Origin: Symbiodinium natans
Taxonomy: Eukaryota > Sar > Dinophyceae > Suessiales > Symbiodiniaceae
Direction of reading: 5' to 3'
DNA: 64,000 nt
Assembly (NCBI GenBank): GCA_905221605.1
Contig: CAJNDS010000435.1
Coordinates: 1-64,000 of the forward strand
The position numbers were made by a program, and so were the translations under genes. Numbering within the stretch: position 1 is the stretch's first letter; each line of letters opens with the position of its first letter. Positions 35,296 to 44,500 of this stretch are shown here, piece after piece. The notes below the pieces were generated by a model. It was given only the letters and a program-made list of their open reading frames with translations. It had not been told where the DNA came from and did not search any database.

Positions 35296-35813
35296 ACTTC
35301 AAGCCAAAGCATGAGAATTCCGCTCCCACCTGTGGCAGCGGCTCACCGCAAGCCTGTGATGCCTGGCCAGTGAGGTCATATATTGAATCTCTGCCGCCTG
35401 GCTAGAATATGACATAATATGACTTTTGTGATCCCTTGTGGCTAGAGCCAAAGAGCTTGGAACTCTGACGCATGCTCTCCTTGAAGGAGGCTGCGAGCCC
35501 CATGGAACATGGGGGCCTCAAAGGTACAAACCGCTTCTGGCCGACCCGAGGCATCGAGAAGACACCCTGAACGCTCTGGGATGCCATGGGATCCACTTGC
35601 CGGCAAACTGCACAGTCGTGGCGAATTGCGGCGACGCGATATGTCGCAAATTGTGTCATTACGAAAAGCGACCTGACCAAAGCCCAGTTTGAGCAGCACA
35701 TGGCCAGACAAATTTTGGTGGAAATGTCACATCAGTGGACAATCCTTCATCTTCCTTGTCGGCACGAACTCCCAGGCAACGTCGAAGCTGTGCAAAAGGG
35801 CTGCAGTTTCACC

Positions 35814-36794
35814 TCAAAGCAGAGCACAAGTTTCAATGAGTTTGCAATGCTCGGAGGGACCCTTCAGCACCCTGAAGAAATCTGAACAAAATCTGAAGAA
35901 TGCAAGAGGAAATGCTCGAAGCAAACGGGGTTTGAACAGTTTCAGCTTTGACGCGCCTTCCAGCCATAGCTTCACACGAAATTGCAGCTCACCACGACCA
36001 GGGAAATCGAGCAGCTGCATGCGAAAATGCCGACAATCACATCGGCCAGCCACTCTGTCTAGATGGTCTTGGAACGATGTATGCAAAGCATCACAAGTGG
36101 ACGTCTGCAGGTATTGCACTAATGGTGAGACGGCATTACCTCTGCTCCTGGATGAGGTATAATCCGCAATGTAAGACAACTGAACTCGTCTGGCATCCCC
36201 ATCAGGTCTGCACCATTTTACATCCTTAACCTTCGGAAGCCACACTGCTCCCTCATGTCGAAAGGTCGCCAAAGTCTGAAGGTCAGATATGCTCGCGCGG
36301 AAGGCAGGACCGAAACCCTGCGGATGCAGCTCAGCAGCAGTTGGTCTGATGTCCTTCGCTGCGGTCTTGTGGCTCTCTCGCGCATGTACATGTTCGCTTT
36401 GTGCGTGGTAGCTGTAGTGGGGCGCCCTGGCACCTGAGCTTCGTCCTGGTGGAGCTGTGGGATGTTTGGGATATCCATACTGATGCCCGTGTCCGTGCCC
36501 ATAGGACGTGGCGCGGTGCGTGCTAGCCGTCGAAGCTGCAGTTGCTTCAGCCTGCGATGATTGCTGCGCCAAGGCAGCATCGTATGTTTGTCTCTTCTGC
36601 GGATCACATAAAACCTCGTAAGCGTCAGCTGCTTCTTGAAAACGTCGGCGTGCATCTGGTGAGCTGCCAGCCTTGTCTGGATGCCACTTCAGAGCCGCTG
36701 CACGGAAAGCCTTTCGAATATCGGCACAGCTGCATTGATGGTGTACTCCGAGGACAGCATAGTGATCCAGTATCCCTTCAAATTCGGCAGTCAT
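35814..36794 (-). CDS. J-domain (DnaJ/Hsp40-like) protein
   Basis: J-domain proteins stimulate the ATPase of Hsp70 chaperones. The frame begins at an ATG and encodes 326 residues. Residues 10-72 form a J domain: DHYAVLGVHHQCSCADIRK on helix I/II, the HPD catalytic loop at 38-40 (WHPDKAG), and FQEAADAYEVLCDPQKRQTY on helix III/IV. A His/Gly/Tyr stretch (GHGHGHQYGYP) and a basic, low-complexity middle follow; there is no Gly/Phe or zinc region, so this is a class III type. The last 60 residues may be read-through of an intron. It lies between TSP1 exons at 35.2 and 37.4 kb on the same strand. Confidence 0.85.
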   Translation of the reverse strand: MTAEFEGILDHYAVLGVHHQCSCADIRKAFRAAALKWHPDKAGSSPDARRRFQEAADAYEVLCDPQKRQTYDAALAQQSSQAEATAASTASTHRATSYGHGHGHQYGYPKHPTAPPGRSSGARAPHYSYHAQSEHVHARESHKTAAKDIRPTAAELHPQGFGPAFRASISDLQTLATFRHEGAVWLPKVKDVKWCRPDGDARRVQLSYIADYTSSRSRGNAVSPLVQYLQTSTCDALHTSFQDHLDRVAGRCDCRHFRMQLLDFPGRGELQFRVKLWLEGASKLKLFKPRLLRAFPLAFFRFCSDFFRVLKGPSEHCKLIETCALL

Positions 36795-37439
36795 AACGAA
36801 GTGGCTTCATTACACTTCATTACAGCCTGATTTAGAAAAGGCTGCGAAAACGGGAAACAACACCTGAGCAGCGAGGACGCAGCAAGGCTAAGCCGCTAGG
36901 TGTATCGAATGCATCGAACAAGCATGCTAGACAAAGCCAAGAAGAGAAACCCGTCAAGCCAGTAAAGACCGTAGTAGACCATCAAACGCCCCATGCTTCA
37001 GTTTCAGAAGTGTTGTTTGACGTGAGAGGGCGCACCGGGTCATCGTCATCATCGTTGCAGGCTTCGATGACCTTGAGAGCAAGCCCGTCGCATGGCCTTG
37101 GTACCACCACGGTGCGAGTTGCTCCGCGGAAAGACCGAGCTTGCGTTAACTTAGGTTAACTGGTTAACTTGCAACCTTTTCTTGGGGCACAGCTTGCCAC
37201 TTCCGGCCGCAAAGTCCTTGATGGTGCGAGTTCGTTCCCGGATGCCGAAGCAAGAACCTTAAGGGATGACAGATGCTGCAAAGAGAGGCGTTTGTTGGAT
37301 CAGTAGGCTTGCTGCAGCTGCATTTTGACCAGCTGCCCCACACAGAAAGTTGACAGTCCCGGTCATTGACCTAAGCCAGCTCATAGCAGGAAGGCTTGCC
37401 AAAATGTGCCAAATGCTATGGTCACATTATGAATCACGT

Positions 37440-37690
37440 GAGCTAGGCATCCGACACAGGGCTGTTCGGAGCAGCTCTCGAACTGCTCCCGAAGACCACC
37501 AACAGGCAAGCCGCAGTGGTTGGCCTCGACCTCAAGATGCTGGTGACCTCCGCATACCTCCGCATGCCTCCGCATTGTAATTGCTACTCGCAACGCAAGT
37601 GGCCTCAACCAAGCGAGAGCGCGAACGGAAGCCCATAGAGCATGAGGCAGAGCACTTCGACCACTCCTCCCAGCTCGAACAGCAAGGTGC
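37440..37690 (-). CDS. Complete TSP1 module over a 73-bp GC-AG intron
   Basis: CCSSWEEWSKCSASCSMGF with RSRSRLVE ends at 37604. The second exon starts at 37530 with VEANHCGLPVGGLREQFESC and SEQPC. The intron 37531-37603 is 73 bp with a GC donor and GAG acceptor. It contains the decamer array CGCATRCCTC (37551-37575). Frame is kept and the join gives a full TSP1 repeat. Confidence 0.8.
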
Positions 37691-38051
37691 GCTACGGAGA
37701 GTCAAACGCATGCTGCATTGGTGCAGCGCGAGTTCTCTCCTGCCAGGGTGCCCAAGCAGCATCAACCTCAGAAACAATCAGCTGGCAGTTTCGACAGCGG
37801 TGCAAAGTCAATACTAAGCTTGTAGGCTCTGCACACACCCTCGGTCACAAGGATCGGTGTTGCAAGGCGAAACCTGACAAAAATCTGAGAGACTGCGAGA
37901 TCAGAAAAAAAGCTCTCACGAAACTGACAAGACTGTTTGCTTCTTTTAGTCTCTCCAATAAGCTCTCTCTCTTTCTCCGCACACTTCGCCCCGCCCCCCT
38001 CCCCCCCCGGGGAGAGACTCAAAGAGAGGCTCCTCCTCTGAAAGATCCAAA

Positions 38052-38135
38052 AACTCTCTCCTTCTCTCTCTCTCTCTCTCCTCTCTCTTCTCTCTCTCTC
38101 TCTCTCTCCTCTCTCTTCTCTCTCTTTGCTCTCGC
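38052..38135. repeat. (CT)n tract
   Basis: CTCTCT runs with a few TT interruptions, part of a longer polypyrimidine region that starts near 37950. Confidence 0.95.
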
Positions 38136-38466
38136 TCGCTCTCTGCGAAAGTGCCTCACTCTTCACTTCCGGCGAGCACAGCTTGCCGCCATGTCGGGGA
38201 GACTCGGCGATCACACGATTGCCTGCGCAATCTACACACAAAGCCTTGCCAAAGCTGTGCACTGTTTGGCAGTGCTTTGCAGTGTTTTGCATTGTTTGCA
38301 GTGTTTTGCACTGTTGCGCACTGCTGAGCGGATGGGTAGAGCAAGTGGCAAAGTGGGTACCAAAGCATGCCGGGAAGGCGCTTTTTCACACCTCCACCAC
38401 AACTGCAGGAGCCTTGCTTAACAAGAACGAAACTGCAACGCTGCATAGAAAGATCATGAAATTTCT

Positions 38467-38860
38467 GGGACGGTGGCAGTCTGACCACACATCCCAGTCG
38501 CTCCACCGGCAATCCTGCTGATGACATTGCGAGTCCTGCCCATGTGCAACATTCGCATGTTCGCCATCATGATACAAAAGCTAGCGGGTACTGCTTGAAT
38601 GACAAGAGGGTGAATGAACGTGAGAAACCGTGGTTTCGAAGGCCTCGCAGGGAAAGAGCTCCGACATTGGCCCCTCGCATCCTCTTCCTCTGTCGGTGGC
38701 CGGTCTGGTCCTTGAAAATGTGAGGAGACTGAAGCTCATGCGGGCTGCGCCCCGTTCAAAAATGCGGATGCGCAGTGTCTCAGGCCCTAGCACCCTACGA
38801 ACTCGATGCTTTTGCCCCTTTCCGCATTTGGCCGAGCAGGCGGTCCATGCCTTGGCATGA
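38467..38860 (-). CDS. TSP1 module halves
   Basis: HAKAWTACSAKCGKGQKHRV lies at 38859-38794 and its closing half RPATDRGRGCEGPMSELFPC at 38709-38644, separated by a probable intron of about 80 bases. The next module opens with QQDCRWSDWDVWSDCHR at 38520-38467. These are the last TSP1 exons before the 10.7-kb insertion. Confidence 0.8.
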
Positions 38861-39271
38861 ACCAAAGTAAAGTCCAACAGAAAAAAGGCAAAGGTCAAAC
38901 ATGTTCTAATCGCCCCAACTTTTCAAACCCTCAGCATAGCAGGTTAAGGCTGGAGCTTCGCCTAAAACACACCGGAAACAAAACCCTGAGCCACCTCCTC
39001 GGTCCTTTATGGCCTTGCTCTTTCGGTGCGCACAGCGAGTTGGAGCGATTTCGAGGCTCCGACGTCCCACTCACCCAGCATGCAGTCGTGCTCCTGATCA
39101 ATGCGTTTTCAGCCAGACAACCAAATCGAGTGCTTACTCTGGCCGCTCTCCTCCGGATTGTAACACGGTGCCGTGTTGCACTGTATGCTCTCCTGCAGTC
39201 ATCTGTCAGACTGCAACACATTGGCAAGCATGTCATGTCAGTACATGCAGGACAAACAGTAAAGGTCCGTT

Positions 39272-39280
39272 GACCTTTAG
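39272..39280 (+). repeat. Left target-site duplication GACCTTTAG
   Basis: Identical to 49957-49965 and immediately outside the inverted ends. Removing 39281-49965 leaves an uninterrupted CCGTTGACCTTTAGACCGG. Confidence 0.7.
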
Positions 39281-39374
39281 GGGTAGGGGATCAAAGAAAA
39301 TTTATTTGGGATCAAAAAATAATTTAAGTCTAGGCGGATCAAAAAAAAACTTATTTGGGATCAAAAAATAATTT
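39281..39374 (+). repeat. Left terminal inverted repeat array
   Basis: Four GGATCAAA blocks, each followed by A-runs and TTATTT or TAATTT. Matches the reverse complement of 49864-49956 at low but clear similarity. Confidence 0.7.
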
Positions 39375-39504
39375 ACTGAAGGCCTCGAAAGCTTCTTGCC
39401 AGCGGAGCGGAGGCTGTAAACGCTCAGAAATGCAGCAGTTCTGGCCGTTCACAAGCTCTAAATACCGAAAAAACACAGCATTTAGGCGGGAACTACTGAA
39501 AATA

Positions 39505-39715
39505 GCAGCATCTCTGAGTTTCCAGAGAGAGGCTGCAGATATTGTATTTAGCAGCAGTTCTGCACTTTCAGAGGCTGGAAATACTGTACACTGCAGCATT
39601 TCTGAGTTTCCAGAGGCTGCAAATATTGAAAATAGCAGCATTTCTGCGATTTCAGAGGCTGGACATACTGTAAATAGCAGCACTTCTGAGTTTGCAAAGG
39701 CTGCAAATCAATGCT
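39505..39715. repeat. ~42-bp tandem repeat (AGCAGCATTTCTGAG...)
   Basis: About five units starting near 39508, 39550, 39592, 39636 and 39677. Each has AGCAGCA, TTCTG(A/C)G, TTTCAGAGGCTG and AATACTGTA/AATATTGAA. Not coding; the minus-strand frame across it is periodic. Confidence 0.85.
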
Positions 39716-39764
39716 GGCATCTTGGCATTAGAAGTTTCAAAAAATGCGTATACTCTGAAGCATG

Positions 39765-40440
39765 TATATTATGGCAAAGTATTGTATGTTCTTGTATAAT
39801 ATTGTATGACATTGTATATTCTTGCATGACATTGTATATTGTTGTATATATTGTTGAGTATTACTGTATTGTCTTGTATTTTCTTGTGTTTTTTTGTATC
39901 ATATTGCATATTATTGCATGTATTTGTGCGTGTGTGTGTTTTTTTAGTTTTTTTGTATATTCTCCTCTTTTTTGCAGATTACTGTATATTATTGTATATG
40001 GTTGAATTTTCTTTGTATATTCTTGCAGATTATTCTATATTATAGTATGTTTTTGAATACTGTTGTATATTCTTGTATATTATTGTATATTATTGTATAT
40101 TATTGTATATTATTGTATATTATTGTCTACTATTGTAGATTTTTGTATGTTTGTGTATACTACTTTATTTTATTGTATGTCATTGTGTTTTTCTATATTA
40201 CTGTATATTTTGCATGTTTTTGAAAATTATTGAACATACTGTTGTATTTTATGGAAATGTTTTGTATATTGTTGTCTATTATTGAATTGTATTGTCAATG
40301 ACTGAAAATTATTGTAGGTTATTCTTTTTGTACGTGTATATTGCAGCATGTTCTGGTCTATACTTGTATATTGTTGTATTTTTGTGTATTATTGAAATTT
40401 ATTGCAACTTTTGTAGTATATTCTTGTATTTTATTGGATC
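39765..40440. repeat. TATTGTATATT-type repeats, AT-rich
   Basis: Degenerate tandem copies of TTGTATATTC/TATTGTATAT with a period of about 11 bp over nearly 700 bases, entirely within the host transposon. The plus-strand Tyr/Ile/Val-rich frames are compositional. Confidence 0.9.
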
Positions 40441-40611
40441 TTATTGTGTCTTCCTGTGTTTTTGCAAAAAAGTGCTCGCATCATGGGACTACTAAGAAAA
40501 CAGCGGGGGGGTTGGGGGGGGGCGCAGCCCCCCCCCCCCCACATTTGCAAACAGAACGCTGGCATCATTGGTGTGGAAAGGATATTCATATGCTTTGAAG
40601 CAAGCATGCCT

Positions 40612-40733
40612 TTCCTTTCATTTCACTTCCTTTCCTTTCCTTCCTTCCTTGCTTCCTGGCTTTCTTGCTTTCTTGCTTCCTTGCTTCCTTGCTTGCTTGC
40701 TTCCTTCCTTCCTTCCTGCCTGCCTTCCTTCCT
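40612..40733 (+). repeat. CCTT polypyrimidine tract, insertion target
   Basis: TTTCCTTTCC, CTTCCTTGCTTCC and CCTGCCTGCCTTCC steps. The retroelement's left end joins this tract, and pyrimidine-rich DNA resumes at its right end (49817 onward, TTTTCTCCCACTCTCCC). Confidence 0.85.
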
Positions 40734-40981
40734 CCTTATTTCGTGTTATGTGTCAAGGGTTTGCTCGATGCATCTTAGTGAGAGCATGTCAGCACACATC
40801 TTGCATGTCGAATGGAAGTAACACCGCTCTTTCGTTTTCAGCCGCTAGGCGAACGCTGGGGAGATTTGTGCAAAAGAGTGAAGGCGAAGATGTATACCCT
40901 TGGGTATACAAGACTACATCCCCGAGGATGCTGCAATCCACGATTGCTGTGCAAGAGTTGCACTGCCTTCGATTCACCCCC
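40734..40981 (-). repeat. Split direct repeat B2
   Basis: 248 bp identical by eye to 41259-41506. Its leading CCTT (40734-40737) joins the CCTT-rich flank. Confidence 0.9.
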
Positions 40982-40997
40982 GGGCGGGTGGGTGGGG
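40981..40997 (+). other. G-quadruplex motif at the B2/A2 junction
   Basis: CGGGCGGGTGGGTGGGG has four G-tracts of three or more separated by single bases. The third element carries an equivalent motif at the same structural place (62458-62482). Confidence 0.8.
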
Positions 40998-41260
40998 ATT
41001 CAAAAATGAAACTCTGTGTCTGAGCCACTCAGACCTTGCATGCAGGCAACGCACTGCTTCAAACACATGGAATGTCAAAGAACGTGAGTCATGTTCAGAC
41101 ATGAAGTCTAAAAATTTGGAACATGGTCTGTACTCGTGGATTGTTGTAGTGAACTCGTAAATCGGGCAAGATTCGGGCAAACCGCAAAAATAAAAGAACA
41201 TTTATTTTTGCTGCACATGAACACAAAATAAGGTCCTCTCCATCACGATGGATAGTTGCC
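40996..41260 (-). repeat. Split direct repeat A2
   Basis: 265 bp matching 49512-49816 except that it lacks the 40-bp internal duplication that carries the spliced-leader relic. One substitution is evident (AAGTCTAAA here, AAGTTTAAA there). Confidence 0.9.
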
Positions 41261-41506
41261 TTATTTCGTGTTATGTGTCAAGGGTTTGCTCGATGCATCT
41301 TAGTGAGAGCATGTCAGCACACATCTTGCATGTCGAATGGAAGTAACACCGCTCTTTCGTTTTCAGCCGCTAGGCGAACGCTGGGGAGATTTGTGCAAAA
41401 GAGTGAAGGCGAAGATGTATACCCTTGGGTATACAAGACTACATCCCCGAGGATGCTGCAATCCACGATTGCTGTGCAAGAGTTGCACTGCCTTCGATTC
41501 ACCCCC
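41259..41506 (-). repeat. Split direct repeat B1
   Basis: Same sequence as 40734-40981. It overlaps the last codons and stop of pol (41499). Confidence 0.9.
41416..41435. other. Perfect 20-bp palindrome in B1 (also 40891-40910 in B2)
   Basis: TGTATACCCTTGGGTATACA: two 9-bp arms around TT. A site of this shape could bind a recombinase dimer. Whether it is the recombination site or a termination hairpin is not known. Confidence 0.7.
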
Positions 41507-44500
41507 AAGCGCTCAAGGCAGTGTCTACTATGGCATCCACGTCTATCTCAAATCTTGGTCCCCACGACTCGTCTCTGGCGCCTCGTGATGGGCCATCTGC
41601 TATGTTCGAAGTGGTGTTGACACGCTCGTACCACGCGTTGCACACCATCTCGTCACTGAGTTCATGGACGCAGGTTACGATCTTCCCGCCATAGTCATTG
41701 TCCGACATTCCACGAATCATGCACGCAAGAGCCGCATCGTTGTCTGTGAAGATCACCAGATTGCAGTTCTTTATCAGTGGTGCCCAGGTCCGGAGGCCCA
41801 TAAGAATCGCGAGACATTCAAACTCAAAGATTGGATTTCCACTGGCTGGGTTCATTCGAGCCACCACGCCATCACTAGCCCATTCGCTGAAAAACCCAAT
41901 TTTAGTTCCAGTCTCGTTGACAAGCACGCCACCAAGCCCCACCTTCCGCTTCTCACAGCTGGCATCCACGTATAAATGCATCGTGTTGCAGAGGTTCTGT
42001 GAAACACACCTGCTTGGAGCATGAAGGATTCTGTCACGCAAAGTCAGAAGTGTACTTCGAGCTTCGTCATCAAGGTAGCCTGCACCATCCCTGATGAAGC
42101 CGGTAAGTTTCTTGTATGCCATCCCGGCACCTCTTCCCGAGATTTGGCATTCGGCAAACTGAAGACGACCACGAAGTTTCTCGCCATCCTTCTTCTTTAG
42201 GAAGCCTTGATCGAGAATTTCGCTCACGAAGTCGAACACCTCTTTTTGCCGCTCCGGAGTATTAGAAAGGTAGACCCACCCGAGTTTTGCGTCACGAAGG
42301 TTGATCTCGAGGCCCAAGACTTTAGCAAGCGTCCCAAATGGATGCTCCTTGTTTTTCGATGTTCCCCAGCCAAGGACTTTGAAAAGCATGTCCAAGCACA
42401 TCTCATAGATCTTTGACAAGGGTTCGATCTCCGCACCGACGAAGTCATCGAAATAGACGCTCAGGTGCATCAGCAGTGTTGTTACTGCAATCCTCCATAT
42501 CCCTAAGGACACCCTGCAAAAGCTGTGGACCGAGTGCCGAGATCCAAAGGGCAACACCCTTTGCTTGAAGAGCTCAGCTGCCTGCGTCGCCGGGTTGTAC
42601 ACGCACAGGAAGGAGTCATCAAGTACTTCATCTGCTAGGGGCAGGTTTTTATATGCTTTGTGCAAATCCCATGATCGGACCTGCAGCTGGTGCGTACGGC
42701 AGGATTTGTCCTGGCTCATCCTGTGGCCCAGTCCCGCGGCGATGCAGTCTGCGGTGTGCACAATGATCGTATCGACCGAGCTGGCAGTGCTGTTGACTCC
42801 ACTCTCCAGGTAGTTGTCGATAGGACGTATTTGCCCCTTCTGCATGACTCCAAAGCGGCGTGTGACCAGGGAAGTTTCGCTAAGGCTGCTTAGGGGAAGC
42901 GGACCTTCCAACCAGCCTCTTGCCACCTCTTGGACCGTTGCTTCATAGGTCTCACGGTCCAGAGTTTCGTCTCCAGAGCTCTTGGTCGAGCCCAGAATAC
43001 TCTGACGCAGAGATGACGCATGGTGGTGCAGGTCTGCCATTGTCACGGAAGCGGAATGGCGTCTCACTCGGAAAGCTTCGCTCCTAGGTATGGCTCCTCC
43101 TAGCTGGAACCCTGACCGCATTTCCCTGGCGATTGCTACGTCTTCATGTCCCGAAGCTTGAAGCATCTCTTCAAAGACAAGAAGCCGTTTGCTCTTGAGG
43201 ATAGCACGGCAGTTTGGCTTCATCGTCTCTTTCAGCTCGGCCTCTTGGCCCTCTAGGTCCCTTGCACGACTGATCCACTTGCGCATCTCCTCAGTGCGAG
43301 TGCGCCCAATCCACTCTGGGGTGTTCGAAGCCAAAGCATTCAAGGTGCACAGCAAGGGTTCTGGCAAGCCACTCAGCATGTGACGTGGGTGCACTGCACA
43401 GGCTGCACGTTGGATGAACTCGTCAGGCTGCCAGGGTATGCCTACTACTGTCCTATGGGAAAGGCCAGGGTCTAACTTAGATGGGGCGTCTTCCTCGGGC
43501 CCTGCCGGTGAGGAAGGGGGCACGCTGTCCAGGCGTTCGGCAGCTGCAATGTGGCTGGCGGAAGCCAAGGGGAAACCCACATCTGTTAGCTCCTCGAGCT
43601 GGCTAGTCGAGAGCTTTGACACATTCCTGGGGTGGAACGCCACAAGGATGTCGCGATGCAAACCCGTCCAGGGCATGGCACAGTGGAGTGCATGTGGGTC
43701 AAAAATGATTCGTCCGTTCTGAAAGTCGATCACGTTACCCCAGTTCTGTGGTGAGTTTGAATGGGGACACATCGTCTCACCAGACGAATTCTGCAGCCAG
43801 AGGCCACCTCCCTCAAAGTCGCTTAGTTTGAGGATGCAATTTGGAATACCCTTTTGGTTGTTTTTGTCAACATGCGGTGGCCCTTGCAAATCTCTACCAA
43901 GGAGTACACAGGAGAAAAGGTGTCCTGGTGCACGTTCGGAAACAAATCTGCACAAAAGCCGGCTGGTTAGCGGGAATTCCTTAGTGTGTCTGCGGACCCC
44001 TGCAAGCCCTCCTTGAGCGTATGCACCCGACGTCCAAGAGAAGTCGCGGTCAGAGCCGGATCCCCGCGCGGCTTGTTCGGAGTGGAGCATGTCAAAAAGA
44101 GGGGTAAGGTCGGAGATCATGATCTCTGGCTTTTGCAGGCAGGCCATGGCATATTGCTCAGCAGGGTCCCCAGAACACAGTGCACGGAGGGACTGGCTCG
44201 GTTCGGCAACTCGAGGGCGCAGCTCGCGTCGGCTGGTGTCGCCCCCCAGTGTCAAGCGACGCAAGATGCGGGCCCCCGGCGGAAGTGAGAGCAGGGCAGG
44301 TTCAGACACTGCCTGATCGGGCAATGGGAACTCCGAAACCACCTTACGCACGCCGGGCAGGATTGGCTGGACGGAGTCCACGCTCACTATCTGCTTGAAT
44401 TCAGGCACCATGGCGGGGATTTTCCTGCCCGTGGGTTGCTGGCCGAGGGCAACTTGGGCAGCGCGATGCAGGTGATCTGGCGGGTCAGCCAGAGACGAGG

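Noticed and set aside
39351-40223. Several periodic frames (Ser/Ala/Leu on minus; Tyr/Ile/Val on plus)
   Set aside because: They translate the 42-bp and TATTGTATATT tandem repeats inside the host transposon.
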